From assembly GCA_027886175.1 (NCBI GenBank), contig JAJNNQ010000100.1, positions 1,961,501 to 2,025,500 on the forward strand: a DNA stretch of 64,000 nt, written 5' to 3'. Source of the DNA: Phylloscopus collybita. Taxonomy: Eukaryota > Chordata > Aves > Passeriformes > Phylloscopidae. A program made the translations under genes and the position numbers. The notes beneath the pieces were generated by a model. The model saw only the letters and a program-made list of their open reading frames with translations, had not been told where the DNA came from and ran no database searches. Shown here piece after piece: positions 10,591 to 24,300 of the stretch; the first letter of the stretch is position 1, and each line of letters begins with the position of its first letter.

Positions 10591-13500
10591 AGTCCCCAAA
10601 TCTACACAACTGCAAGAGTTTGTGAAGGAATGGTTCAGTGCCAGCAGCAAGCACAGCAAAATCCATGGAAGTGCTTCCCAAAGGAAGAGTTTTCAGGAGT
10701 GGGCAATTCCAGATCTCCACGATAATTCGCTGTTTTGAGCAATACTAAAGAAGCCTTTGGCTTAATTTTTTTTTTTTTTTTCCCAGCAGAATGTTATTGT
10801 TGGGTTTTATTCAATGTACAACTGAGTAATGGCTGGATAATCCAGAGAAAAATCCTCCAGTGTCAGGGAAATCTTCCTGAACTGGAGCTGCAAGAGCTCA
10901 AGGAAGGAGTCAAAGGCGGGTGACGCAGACTCCTGCAAGTGACCAGCACTGGGGGAGATCATTCCAAGGAATAACTGAGGGTGAATCCCTGCATCTGCCT
11001 GTGGGAAATCTGCTGGAGTGCCACAACACAGCCAAGAGGGAGAGGATCCCTCATTCCTGAAGGAAGGGTTCCCTTTCCATCCAAATGTGGCAAATCCCTG
11101 CTCCTCTCAAAAACACCAACGTGGCTTGAAATGGCATCCTGGGCTCAAACTCCTGCTGGGGGTTAGTTCTGCTAACAACAAAAGGTCAGCAGGAATGCTG
11201 CGGTGTTTTCAGGAGGTATTTTCAGCACTTCCCATGAAATTCTGCTGAAGCCTTCAGCGGGAAGAGCATCCAATCTTTTCCCAAATAAATTCAGAGGAGG
11301 ATTTGGCCTCTCAGTGCTGCTGAGAAGCTCCATCCCCTCCAATGAGGCTGGCAGTAAATATGCCACTTAAAAAGAGCCTGAGCAGATCACCGAGGATCTC
11401 CCCAAATCCCACACAGCTGGGAAACGTCTGCTCCAATCCCTCACTCTGCCCTCCGAAGGGTCATTTCACTTCGATTCCAGAAAGAAAAGAGATTTAGGGG
11501 GAGCTGCAAATGTTTACATCATAACTGGCAGTGGGTGTTTTTCTTTTTTAATAGAAGCAAAATAACATCTGAAAGTTTGGCTCTTGTTGCCAGAGTAACG
11601 AAACACTGCTCCTACTGTCCCCGGCAGGATCCCATTAAGCGGGAGAAATATGGATGGGGAAAACAAGCACGGAGACCCAGAGAAGTTCTAGGATTGCACA
11701 GCTCAGGAAAGGGCCTAAGAAAATGAATCTTCTCCCTCCTCCACTTGAATTGTGGAATGATATCACCAGCTGGAGTTCCATCCATCAGGATCAGAAGTTC
11801 GTGGTGGCTTCAAAGGAAAAGCAGGAGGAGGATGGCAGGAAAAACCAGAGTGAGGAGCCTGAGCTATAAATCAGGAGCTGGAGAAAGTTCTAAGCCAGTG
11901 CCTGTCAATTAAAGAGCACTTAAAGGAGCAAACAGTGCTCTGGAGAATTACCTGAATTACATTAATGAGTTTCTAACAGAAACTTGCACCACAAAAAAAA
12001 AAAAACAAACAACCCTGCTCTGGACATGATTCATGGAAAAAAATTCCCAAGGACAAGGTAAATGGAAACTTGACCCGAGTTAAAGAGCAGACTCGGTCCC
12101 TCAGGGTTTGTTCTCTTTAACAGCTCCACTCCTTTGGGAAGATGTTCCCTGATTTCCTGCACAGGGAAAGAATCCACAACCTGGAGCTGTCTGTTGTCTT
12201 TAGTTTTCCTTTTCCACCCCAATCTCCTGACAGGAGTGACAGAGCTCTACTGAACATGAGGAGCTCTCTGTGTTATGGGGGCTATTTCCATGTGGAGGGG
12301 GAATATGAATCCCAGAATTTCGGCTAAAGATAAACATATGGCAAGGCTGGGGTTTGGAATGAAAACCATATGAGAGAACACCTGCACTCCTCCAAACACT
12401 CCTACAAAAGCTACAGGATACTGGTAGGAAAGGAATTAAAACACTCAGCTCCAGCTCTAATCCTGGCTTTTATCTCCTAGGAAAGTTCATGTCCAAGGAA
12501 TCCAAAGGAACAGAAGTTTTATCTATTTTATTTCAATTACTGGCACTGGGCAAGGTGAGTGTGGCTCTGGTGCTGACCAGAACTCGGAGCAGATGGGCTG
12601 GATATTAAAAGTGATCCATCATCTCCCACCCCAGAAAATCATCTCTGATGTCCAAACCCTTTTCCTGAAGAAAAGCAATTAGGAAAGCTGATGGATTTTC
12701 TCCATGGAGGTGGATGTTGTTCCACACAGCCGCTGTCGTTTATAAAATATTGGTTTTTGATAGATTTAATAAGCTCAGAGCTGCTCAAATCAGCACCCTG
12801 TGATTCCCTGCAGGGCTCACAGATAAGCCATGAGTTATCTCAGTTTTCTCCACCTGAAGCCACCTCATTTCTGCTGGAATTCCACACGTGCTTCCCTTTC
12901 ACCAAGGCACCAAGGGGACAAATGTTCCCAATCTCCTGGAGAAAAGCTTGGGAATTGGTGCTTCTTTCACACTCGCAATGATGCAAATGTTCTTTTTCTA
13001 ATTTCCAGCCATAAAACAGAAATGAATCCTCAGAGAGCGTCAGTTTGTTTGACTAAGTCGTGTACGACAATTTCTGGGGCTGCACATGATGCTTTCCCAA
13101 TTTTGCAAATGAATTTGTGATTCCTTGAATTAATTTCCTCCTTTATGGACTTGTCTCCAGTTGAAGCCAGTAGCCTGACAGGCAAGAGCTGTACAAATCC
13201 CTCAAAAATGGGATTTGCCAACTACATTCCACGTTGAGCCCGCAAATGAAAACCTTTTTCTGGGAGGGATTTTTAAAATTTAATTTTATTTTTTTTTTCC
13301 TGCTTGCATGGGAAAACACTCCCAGAGAAATCAGGATTTTAGCAGAGCACCAAAGCTCTGTTTCAAACAGGAACAAAGAGGAGTAAGAAGGGATTTGTTT
13401 ATCCACTGCACTTCCTGCATCGCTTCGAAAACTGCATCGAGTCATTCTAAAGCCATTAGGTAACACATCCACCCTGTTCTGCTATAAATCATTAAAATCT

Positions 13501-15221
13501 CTTCGCTTTGGGGGTGGAAAACAATTGGCACAGGCGTGGAGTGCCTGTTCTCCCCCGTGGATTAAACTCCAACCATATGTGAGTTGTCAGGGCAGTTTTA
13601 CCCTTGCTGGGCTCTCCGAGGTTCCGTGCTCTCCTCACCCCTTTGTTTACCCTTTGCGTTCATTTTCCACTCCAGCCACATCCAGGGGATGGAATTACAG
13701 CAACCAGCCCATCTCTGAAGCCCTGGCTTTGCTGTAGAGCTCCAAGTTTCACCTACGTGGAGCTCCCAGCCATCCCCTGGCCTGTGCTTGAACCTCGCTC
13801 TCCCATCCAGCAGTAAATTTCTATTTTGCTACCAGCTGAGCCTCCAGGCCAGCCAAAGGTCTTTAACTCCCCTCTCCAGATTACATTTGCATACATGTTA
13901 AACTTTCCCAGCGTCATTTGCATGTTTGAAAAGGCATTTTGGAAGCCCTCTCCGTTTTATTTTATTTTTTTTTTTTTCCCCTGCAGTGTGAATTTGAAGC
14001 AGACATCAAGGAGAGCTCTGGACCCAAAACTGTTGTTTGCTCTGAGTCCACATCTGCTTTTCCCCAAGCCATTGCCAGTTCTGGAGCTCACTTTAATACC
14101 CAGCTGGGATAATGTAAAACGAGGATAGAACCTCAAATAAAGGCTGGGAGCACATATTTGTGCTCAGGAAGAGTTCAGCTAGCCAGCTCAGCTTCACTCG
14201 TGTTCTGCCCACTGAAATTTTGTCTCAATGAAGGGAAAAGGGGGGGAAAATCCCACCCCAAAGCAGGCCCTGTGCATGTGTGGCCACACGAGTGGGAAGT
14301 GGAACTAAAGCTCACCAGAGCTGTGTCACATCCACTTTTAGAAGGTCAAAGTGCCTTATTTTTACCATCAACCCCTCAGTTTTGAAAGCAAAAATGTGGT
14401 TTTCTCCAAGCAGCGAACACAGAATGTTCCCTGGGCTGCTGGGAATCTTCTCCCTCCACAACCCCAAACTTTTCCTCTGTCTAACCCGTGGGAAGCCTGG
14501 TAAGAAATGTTTTCATTCTTAGGACACTCCAGCTATTAGAGAGGGAAATGCTGGACCAAGAGAGCTGAACAAATGGAATAATTCTATACAAACCATCATT
14601 TCTTGGCAGCTTTGGTGGCCCAACCATCCATCAGGAATCGGGCAGCAATAAAAGTGATAACCTGATAAGGTTATCCCAAAAGCTGTGCAGAGGGAAGGAG
14701 CACAGCGAGCCCCAGCTGACAGGGATTTGTGGGACAGGGAAGGAGTTTTGAGAGTGTCAGGGAAAGTTCTTCCTCCTCCCAGCCCATTAAGGGATGAATT
14801 ATTTTGATTTAGATGAGCGGATTTTTCTTCACACACATCCTCCAGTCTGAGCCTGACTGCGTCTGGCTCTTTATGGAGATGAGGGAAGGCTGGAAATGGG
14901 TTCAGCATTGGAGGGAAAAAATCAAAACCCACCCACATTTGGCCTTGCTCGAGTCTGGTGCTGATACAAATGAGAGCATTTCCAGCCCTCACATGGATCC
15001 AGACGCTGCCTTGGGAGTGCAAAATGCCAAGATCCCGTTCGTATAAGATTCCATCGAGCTCGTGCTCATAAAAAGCAGTTTTTTCATTTCTAACACAGAA
15101 CATGCTGGGTTTTTGGTTTTTTTTTTTTTTTTTCCTTAAAAATCCTGCAAAAAGTATGGAGGTTCAGCAAAAGCAGCTCATGGAGAGACCCAGAGTGACC
15201 CTGGTGCCAGGGTGCATGCCC
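10591..15221. other. Intron segment, mostly unique
   Basis: A 4.6-kb stretch with no recognised interspersed repeat. Homopolymer T/A runs occur near 10768, 11992, 13290, 13965 and 15115. Parts (about 13020-13520 and 14750-15095) are nonrepetitive with CpGs and look less decayed than their surroundings, which may reflect conserved noncoding DNA; this is unproven. Confidence 0.35.
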
Positions 15222-15875
15222 GGTTCCTCAGGAAATTCTGGGGATATTTCCCTCCTGAATTTCCAGTTTCTCAGGGAATTCTGTTCCCAGTTCCTCAGAA
15301 AATTCTGGGGATATTTCCCCACCAAATTCCTAGTTCCTCAAGAAATTCTGGGGATATTTCCCTGCTGAATTCCCAGTTCTGCAGGAAATCCTGGAAATAT
15401 TTCCCTCCTGAATACTCAGTCCCTCAGGAAATTCTGGGGATATTTCCCCACCAAATTCCCAGTTCCTCAAGAAATTCTGGGGATATTTCCCTCCTGAATT
15501 CCCAGCTCCTAAGGAAATTCTAAGGATATTTCTCCCCTGAATTCCCAGTTCCTCAGGAATTCTGGGGATATTTCCCTCCTGAATTCCCAGTTCCTCAGGG
15601 AATTCTGTTCCCAGTTCCTCAGGAAATTCTGGGGCTATTTCCCCATCGAATTCCCAGTTCCTCAGGAAATTCTGGGGATATTTCCCTGCTGAATTCCCAG
15701 TTCTGCAGGAAATCCTGGAAATATTTCCCTCCTGAATTCCCAGTTCCTCAGGAAATTCTGGGGATATTTCCCCCCTGAATTCCCAGTTCCTCAAGAATTC
15801 TGGGGATATTTCCCTCCTGAATTCCCAGTTCCTCAGGAAATTCTGGGGATATTTCCCCCCTTAATTCACAATTTC
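15222..15875. repeat. ~42-bp minisatellite with 324-bp higher-order period
   Basis: About 15 copies of a unit containing AATTCTGGGGATATTTCCC, then TCCTGAATTCCCAGTTCCTCAGG. A variant block (GGGAATTCTGTTCCCAGTTCC) occurs at about 15275 and again 324 bp later, followed each time by the same order of variant units (CTGCTGAATTC, then TTCTGCAGGAAATCCTGGAA). This implies duplication of a multi-unit block. The 154-codon minus open frame here is a by-product. Confidence 0.9.
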
Positions 15876-17417
15876 TGGCTGAACACGAGGTGTTTTTGCA
15901 GCCTGTTCTCCTCCTGGTACCAACACTTTCCTCTGCAGCAATCTGGGGTTGGATCCTGCCAGGATGGAACAGTTCCAGCGCAGCGAGTCCAAACTTTATC
16001 CCTCAAAAATCACTTTCCAACCCCCCTTAAATCCAAGTTTCACACTTTTTAAGGAGAAAGGAGAAATGGGATTTAAGGAGAAGGAGGCAATAAGTGCTAT
16101 TTAAGCTTTTGTCATAACAAGGAGATAAAAGCACAGGAAAGAAAGGGATAAAAGACTCTCCAAGGAGATTTTCAGCTGACCAAGAATTCCCTCTGATCCT
16201 TTTATTTACCTACTTGGAGCTTTTTCCTGAATATATCGCTGAGGAATCGGATCACACAAAGCACAAAGCAAGCCACTGTACAGTAAATAAGCCACAGAGG
16301 AGATAAGGCATGAAACAGCACTGAAAAAGATCAATTTCATTTTTTTTTCCCCCCTCCTTTTTATGTGCAGTCAGATTAAAAATCCTTAGGAATTATCCAT
16401 CTTAAAACTGGAAATAAATAATAAAGCACTGGACATCTCAGAGGATGGTTGGGCAGTGTTGTAAGAAGAGCAACAGGAGTTAATAATTAGATTTTAAATG
16501 AGATTTTAAAGTTTAAATGGCGGCACCCAGAATGGAGCAGGCAAAGAGTGAGCAGGGGAACTTTTAAAAGGATTGTGAGAAATTTCATGTTCCAAATCCA
16601 TGGAAATGAAGATTTCTGCCTCTTTTCAGCCTGGATGTGACTGATCAGGGGTTAATTCCAGTGCTGGAGTGTCCAGAGAGATAGAGCAGGAGCTGGAGCC
16701 GGCTCTGGAATCCTGTCCCACCCTCCTGGAGCTCCTGCAGATCCCCCAAATCCACGTTCCCACTGATTTTCTAGGAACAAAGCCCTGCACTGCCCAGGGC
16801 TGCTCCTGCTCCACCTGCAATCCCAAACCTGTATCCGAAGGGATCCCTGAGCCAACATTTCCCTTCCTCACCCCGGTGAGGAGCTGACCTGAACCCAGGG
16901 AGTGGAGTTTGGTTTGCCCCTCTGGAACAATCCCATTCCCAGTGTCCCCCTCGTGCTGCAGCTGAGTTGCAGCTTTTCCCTGTTTTCCCTGCTGGAATTC
17001 CTGCTCAGCAGCAGCAAATCCCAGCATTGTCCCTGTCCCTGACCCGCTGAACGTGGCATTAACGTGTCCCAAATGGCAGGGGGGAATTGCAGGGAAAATC
17101 AGCTTTTTTGGGGTGAGCTCAGTGCCAGTCACAATGGGAATGACTTCATCTGAACCTCGGACAACTTCTGACATTTCCCCACTCCGTGCAGCATTTTCCA
17201 TTTCTGCCACTGGAAAAATTCCCAAACCTTGGGGACATTCCCAGAGTCCCCCCTGTCCCTTCCCAGCTTTATTTACAATGAGCCCCTTTGAGGGCTCCAG
17301 GCTGCTTTGGGGTGGATGCACGGCTAAAAACATTCCAGAGCCCATTCCATGAAAAAGCTGCTGCTGCTGCTGACATTCCTGAAGGGATTTCTGAAGTGTT
17401 GGGGCACAGGAAAATGG
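15876..17417. other. Intron segment without recognised element
   Basis: Nonrepetitive apart from a short T run near 16340 and a 4-copy CTG near 17355. A 239-codon minus open frame (16626-17345) has no recognisable domain and was not called. Confidence 0.4.
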
Positions 17418-17905
17418 TTATTGTATAATATATATAATACAATAATATATATATTCTACTAGTAGTAGAATATATATATATAATTTTAATTTTTTATATA
17501 TATATATAAAAATTAAAACTTATATACTTATAAAATTTATATAACTTTATATATATATAAAGTTACATATATTATCTAAGTATATAAGTATAAATTATAA
17601 GTATTATATAAGTAATATATATGATTTAATCTTAATTTTAATTTTATATAGTATATATGTAATAATATATAGCACAATTGTATTTATGATATATAATATT
17701 TATGATACATATATAATACAGAAAATTGTAATATAATTTGTTGTATAATATACCCGATAGAATAATATTTCTTTTCTACAGAAATAATAGATAATAATGT
17801 TATATACTGGAGGGTATGAATTCTTTTCTATTATGTAAGATACTATAATATGTAATTTAATATACCATCTATATTATACAATAACATGTTGTTACAGTAA
17901 TTTTA
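17418..17905. repeat. AT-rich palindromic low-complexity block
   Basis: Nearly 490 bp of almost pure A/T with TATATA runs. It contains a perfect 24-bp palindrome at 17542-17565 (TAACTTTATATA plus its complement) and hairpin-capable arms around 17446-17480 (ATTCTACT / AGTAGAAT). Confidence 0.9.
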
Positions 17906-20264
17906 TGGGAATTTTAATGAATGAGAAACCAGGAGAGAGAAACTGAGGGTTCCCTTTGCTCCTTCTGTGCCTGACCCCGTGTTGGGAAGGAGTAAATCAG
18001 GAGTAAATTCCTGATGTTTGCACCAATAATTAGCAAAACTATAAATTAACGAGCTTATTGTTACTAATAAACATTCCTTCTTCAGACCAATAAGTGCAAG
18101 GATTAAATGATAAAAACCCAGTTTGACGCTGGAAAAACCCGTCTGGAATTTCTGGATGTTTTTTACCAAGAAGGGAAGTTCGGAATTATTTGGATGCTGC
18201 AAAATGAAAGCCCAAAGGGCTCAGCACTGAAAGGGAGAAAGGTGCACGTGGAAATACTTAACGTGGATAAATCCCTAATAATTCTAATAATGGCACAGGG
18301 AGAAATCTGGGAATGTTTCCACACAACACGTGGGAAGAGCGGGTCCCTGTGCTCACACAGATCGAAATATCCGTGAGGAATCCAAGAGCGAGGACGAGAG
18401 CAGGGACAGAGACTCCACAAAAGGGATTAAGGGAGAAAATGAAAAGTTTGAAGCCCCCCCCCTGGATACATCCAAGACAATCTTCAGGATAAAAATTCCA
18501 GCGGAATCTATGGAGCACTCCAGGAAAAATAAAACATTGGAGGCTGCCCTGCCAAGCGCTGCCGTTCCTGCAGTTACACAAAACCCGGGATAAAAACCCC
18601 CCTTATTCCATGGGAAGGTAAATCCAGGATTTCTATCCAGGGGATGGGATTTCTGTCCTGATAAACAGCTGAGAAAATCCAGGGATGTGAGGTGCAGGAA
18701 ATATTAGTGTAAGGTAATTCTGCAAGAGGGAGAATTCCAATTTATTTTTGGTTTGCCCGAGTCTTTAAGGCTTAAAACAGAAGGGGAAAAGTTCTGTAGG
18801 GAGAAACAATTTAAATAATTACAATCATTAAAATGTTGAGGAATTGCACTTTGTTCTAAATGGAAATTATTAAGATAAATAATACATTTAAAATTTAAAA
18901 AGCTTTATTCCTGCACGAACTTAAACCACTTGAGCAGCAGCCAATAGTGCAGGGAAAGCAACGTTCTCCTTCCAAAGCTTCCACTGGAATAGCTGAGATA
19001 TCCCGAGAAAATTCGAAATAAATCATATTTATCACCAGAGGGGCAAAAAAAAGAAAGCAAACATCCATTTTCTTGTTTTTCCTGCGGCTGGAAACGAGAT
19101 TTGAGCCTGAAAAGAACAAACAAATTGCGGGGTTTCTGTCTGAATCTGTTTGCTCGCTGCATGGGAACCGGGGGAGGATTTTATCCAAGGAAAACAAAAT
19201 CCCACCAAGCCAAAGGGTGAGGGAGCCTCGAGCCTGGGTGATGCTGAGGGTACAAATCATCTGCAATTCCCCGGAAATAAAGAATTTATTTCTTTTCCAG
19301 CCCAACGTTTCTCACGCTTATCCCACGTTTCCAACATTTCTGGCCCCGGTGCTGCTCCGAGCCGGAGCACAAGTGGATTTTGGCCACCAAGGAGTCAAAG
19401 GGAGCAGTGCCAGGCACCCTGGAGAGCCAAGGCAGGGTTAAAATCCTGATTTAGGATCTTTGGGAAGGCTGGGTAATTTTGCTTTCAAATTGAATTCGAT
19501 AAAATCTCTCGTAGACCTCAAAAGCAGGAAGAAAAATGAGTAATCAGCTGTTAATTCTCTCCGTTTTTCCAAGTTTTTACTCTCTCGGTGCTAACAAAAG
19601 GGAACCCTTCCCGAATTTCTTTACTGAATTATCCTGGCTGTTGGTCACTTACGACTTTAAGTGCTGAAAAGATCAGATTAACAATTTTAGGGGATTTTTT
19701 TTTTTTTTTCCAACAGTGAAAATCTTGTTTTCAAATCCCTTCCCGGCACTATCGGCTGTTTTCATCAAAAAATTTCCAACAAGGAATATTTCAGGGAGTT
19801 TATGTCGGTATTTTTTTTTAATTTATGGGGTGGCAAAACGACCCCAAAATTTGTTCAAAACCGTTCAGGATTTTGAGCTGTCTGCCTAATGAGTGACTTA
19901 ATTGTTGAGTAATTCCATGGCTCTCGTCCCTGCAATCCCAGGTAAATAATAGGAACTGCCCAGATACGGAATGTTCCCGGGAAATGTCCAAGATTTGGGA
20001 AGCTGGCTCAGGATGAGCCGCGTGTTTGTGGAGACACGAGGCCGAGCAAGGACTTGGAGAAGGATCCCTCTGGGAGAAGCTGAGCTCAAGGAATGCTCAA
20101 AGGTTATGAAAGATCCCTTATGTAACGAATCCACCTGGATTTTTTTTATTTTTTATTTTTAATGGAAAACGCTGAATTTTAAATGAATCTTAAAGGAGGG
20201 TGGTGGGATTTTGTTTTCCAGAGCGATCCCGTGGAAGGAAAGAATTTTGTGGAAAGCTGGGAAC
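17906..20264. other. Intron segment without recognised element
   Basis: Unique sequence with T-runs near 19690 and 19810. 18890-19450 has several CpGs but no exon or family match that I recognise. Confidence 0.4.
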
Positions 20265-21305
20265 ACACCACAATGACAAATGCAAAGCAAAAAAAAATGA
20301 GAGAGGATCTGAAAGCCTTGAGCAGATATTCCAAAGGAAAGACACTGAATCCCCCTCCCAGAATTCCTTAAAGACAAAAAAAAAATGAACAAAAAGCACA
20401 AATGACAAATGCAAAGCAAAAAAAATGAGAGAGGATCTGAAAGCCTTGAGCAGATATTCCAAAGGAAAGACACTGAATCCCACTCCCAGAATTCCTTAAA
20501 AGCAAAAATGAATAAAAAACACAACTGACAAATGCAAAGTAAATAAAATGAGAGAGGATCTGAAAGCCCTGAGCAGATATTCCAAAGGAAAGACATTGAA
20601 TCCCACTCCCAGAATTCCTTAAAGACAAAAAAAAAAGAATAAAAAACACAAATAAAAAAATGAAAACACAAATGACAAATGCAAAGCAAAAAAAATGAGA
20701 GAGGATCTGAAAGCCTTGAGCAGATATTCCAAAGGAAAGACATTGAATCCCACTCCCAGAATTCCTTAAAAGCAAAAAAGAATAAAAAACACAACTGACA
20801 AATGCAAAGTAAATAAAATGAGAGAGGATCTGAAAGCCTTGAGCAGATATTCCAAAGGAAAGACACTGAATCCCACTCCCAGAATTCCTTAAAGACAAAA
20901 AAAAATGAACAAAAAGCACAAATGACAAATGCAAAGTAAATAAAGTGAGAGAGGATCTCAAAGCCCTGAGCAGATATTCCAAAGGAAAGACATTGAATCC
21001 CACTCCCAAAATTCCTTAAAAGCAAAAATGAATAAAAAACACAAATGACAAATGCAAAGTAAATAAAATGAGAGAGGATCTGAAAGCCTTGAGCAGATAT
21101 TCCAAAGGAAAGACACTGAATCCCACTCCCAGAATTCCTTAAAAGCAAAAATGAAAACACAAATGACAAATGCAAAGTAAATAAAATGAGAGAGGATTTC
21201 ATGATAAATGCAAAGTAAATAAAGTGAGAGAGGATCTCAAAGCCTTGAGCAGCTATTCCAAAGGACAGACACTGAATCCCACTCCCAGAATTCCTTAAAG
21301 GCAAA
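20265..21305. repeat. ~125-bp tandem array, 8-9 units
   Basis: Units carry ACAAATGACAAATGCAAAG, ATGAGAGAGGATCTGAAAGC, CTTGAGCAGATATTCCAAAG, GAAAGACACTGAATCCC and CAGAATTCCTTAAA in order, followed by an A-rich linker of variable length. Unit starts fall near 20299, 20426, 20550, 20697, 20817, 20946 and 21068. A truncated unit near 21186 is followed 40 bp later by a fuller one. The 394-codon minus open frame arises from the array. Confidence 0.93.
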
Positions 21306-24300
21306 AAACGACGAGAACACTTTGAGAGGGAAAACTTCAGCATGAAAATTCCGTGTTAAACACTTGTTTTTGCAGAAGCCCAGCAGCGCCAGGAGCAGCT
21401 CTGGCCAATATTTGTCAGATAATCCTGGTTCTGTGCACTCCTTGCACTTCCCTGTCAGGAAGGATCTGGCTCCGTTTAACCCAGACCCAACAAAGCCGAG
21501 TTTGCTTAACCCCGAAAGAGTTTAACCCTGACCTTTGGCCACCTGCTCCTTAAACTCCGAGGGCTTCCCCGTCCTTATTCCTTGGGGTTTTTTTTTATTT
21601 TTAACCTCACCTCACACCTCACTCCACGCTGCCAGGGTTTTACAGACTCTGTAATTCCCTAATTCCCTGCTCCGTGTGGCTTTATTGGGATTGTAACCTT
21701 TTCATGAGCTTGTAAATCTCAGCTGTGACAGAACGAATAAAATCTGAGGATGAAGATATTCCAAAGCTGTCGTGGAGATTTTTGGGGATTTTTTTGGGTT
21801 TTTTTTTTTAATAACAACATTTTGAAGCATTTATTTTTTAGCTGGAAACAATTTTTTTTTCCCCCCTTTTCCACGCAGCTGTCAGCAACTGCTCAGTGTA
21901 TTAAATATTCCGCTTTCAAGAAGCAAATGTTTCGAGTTGAGATATTGAGATTAAACCCAAAACTCATTAAAAGACACCCTGAGCTGACCTGGGGCTATCC
22001 CTGCTCTCATTTGGTTCCCACTTCAGAAGAGCTGCCAAGAATCCATGAAATATTTTGCAAAATCTTTGGACTTGGGTTGATCACGAACGAGTTTTTCTCG
22101 AGGAGGTTCGAGCTCGCTGCAGAGGCTTTAAGGAATTTGCACATCAAAAATCAATAGTAAAACCTCATCTATTAAAAGGGTACAAGGAGCATAAAAATCA
22201 GATCATTCGGCGTGGAAATTAAAGACAGAAATCGTAAAATGCCAAATTTTCCACCACACAAAAAAAAAAACCAAACAAGGCACTTTGTTGTGTCAATTAA
22301 ATAAAAAAAAAAAAATTAGAATTTAAAAGTCAAAATTAAATTAAAAGTTTCCTGTTCATTTCACCAGAACAAAGGAGAATTTGTTCAGCTGAAATGAAAC
22401 AGTGAAATCAAATCCATCCCAAAGATTTTGAGGGGAAAACTGTCACAAATATGTCAAGATCCTTTTGAATCCCAAGGATTTGAAGAGAGCCTGGAAAAGA
22501 GGAGCTGCCCTGGGAGCAGAGAGCTCTGAGAGCAAGGAAAGGTGAAAATACAAAGTTTTCTTGTACCAGAAACCTCCTTTGGCTCCTTCCTTGGGAAAAG
22601 CAGGAGAAAACCCATTCAAAATCAGAGAAAACACACAAAAATGTGGACAAAAAAATTCCAGAATTTCTGATTTCTTATCTTAGTTCCTCACTATAGGGAA
22701 TTTTATCCAGGATGAGTTTTTATGTCCTGGAACATTTCCTGTCCCCTCCAATTTTTGCAGGATCCTGTGATCCTGAGTGCATCCAAATTTGGCCATTTTT
22801 GGAGGAAAATTATCATTATTCCCATCACAAACCCAGTCAAAGAAGGATTTGGGATTTGCATTGGGAAGGAACTTTAATTAAACAATTTCTCATTAATTGA
22901 TTCACCCCTGAAATGATAATATTAGGATCTTGCATTCATGAGGAATATCTGTGACAATTCCTCAAGATTTTTTCCCTGAGGTTTGTTAAATTGCAAAAGG
23001 TGCAGTTAAAATCAGTAATGAAGTAAAAATAAGTTGTGGAGTAAAACATACTCAGGGAGTAAAAATCATTAGTGGAGTAAAAATATAATTAATGGGATAT
23101 ACTTTAATTACTGTCTAAATGCAAATTTAGGGATTTTAAATCCTGTAGCACTGAGCAAAAATGGTTCTGCTTTAAAATTGGCAATTTTATACTCCTTACA
23201 CTGCACCTCAAATGTTTTGTGCTCTTGTTAAAAAGTTCCATAAAATGTAAATTCTCCACTCAGCTGAAAGCAAATCAATTTTGATCTGCTAATTATGATT
23301 ATTTAATTTGTACCCGTAATGAATAAAAAAAAAATCGACCCAAAATCTGGGTTTGTCACCAAAAATTGACACACAGAGAATTCATCACAAACCACGGATT
23401 TTTCTCCTCTTTTCAGATGCTTTAAATTCCGTATATTTGGGAATACTGTGGGATAAATCAGCACATGCACACAGCAATAGCTTTTAAAATGAATCCTAAA
23501 TGAAATTAATTACCTTCATGAAATTAATTCCACAGGGGGAAAAAAAATCCATATTTTTAAAGCCAAGAGATCAGTTTTGCTTGTGGAATCCTTGCTTAAT
23601 TTAAATTGTTGCTGCTAAAACTTTATTTATTTATCCTCCTCGCTCTGCTCACAGCACCCGGTCTGTAAGAATTGCTATTATCTTTATTTTTAATTTCTTT
23701 TTTAAATTTTTCCACAGTTTTCTCCACTTTTTTTTCCACAAAAAATCTCTCCAGGCACCAACACAGGAAGGTTTATCCAGCATTTTTCCATGTATTCTAC
23801 AGCTTTATGAGCAAAAACCCCTTGTAAGAATGAAAGGGCTTTATCTTTTGCTTGATTTATCTCGTGGATTTTTTTTTCCCCCCTTTTTTTTTTTCCGAGG
23901 TGATTTGTAGGAACAGCAATAAAAAAAATTTAAAAAAAAAAGGGGGGGGAAAAACTCCAGGCAGAGCCGACCTTTCCTTGCCAAGAAATCCCCTCCTCTC
24001 CCTCCCAGGGGCTCTCCCAGCCTCGGGAGCTCTGTTTAGATAGGAGGAAAAAATGAGCAACAAATGGTTCCATTTGTCAGAGAGGGGAAATATTTCCAAT
24101 CCTCCTCTTTTTCTATGGATAATGCGCATCCATACGGATTTCACTGGCTCGGCCAATTAGGACAAGTGGTTCAAGATGCTCCTTAATTTCTCTTTTGAAG
24201 GAAAACAATAATAAATTTGGGAGCCCTGGTGTTGTCAGATGAGCACTTTTTTGCCTGTTTGAAGGATTTTCTCCCTCCTCCCAAAGCCCCTGGGGAATTT

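Noticed and set aside
15330..15794. 154-codon minus-strand repetitive frame
   Set aside because: A by-product of the 42-bp minisatellite.
16626..17345. 239-codon minus-strand frame
   Set aside because: Single frame in unique intron with no domain, no recognisable paralogue and no paired splice sites. GC-rich composition lowers stop frequency.
17352..17366. CTG trinucleotide run
   Set aside because: Only about four to five copies, which is ordinary.
20159..21343. 394-codon minus-strand frame as a membrane-protein gene
   Set aside because: Lies almost wholly in the 125-bp tandem array. The frame shifts between two translations of the unit, and the hydrophobic look comes from T-rich antisense of A-rich linkers.
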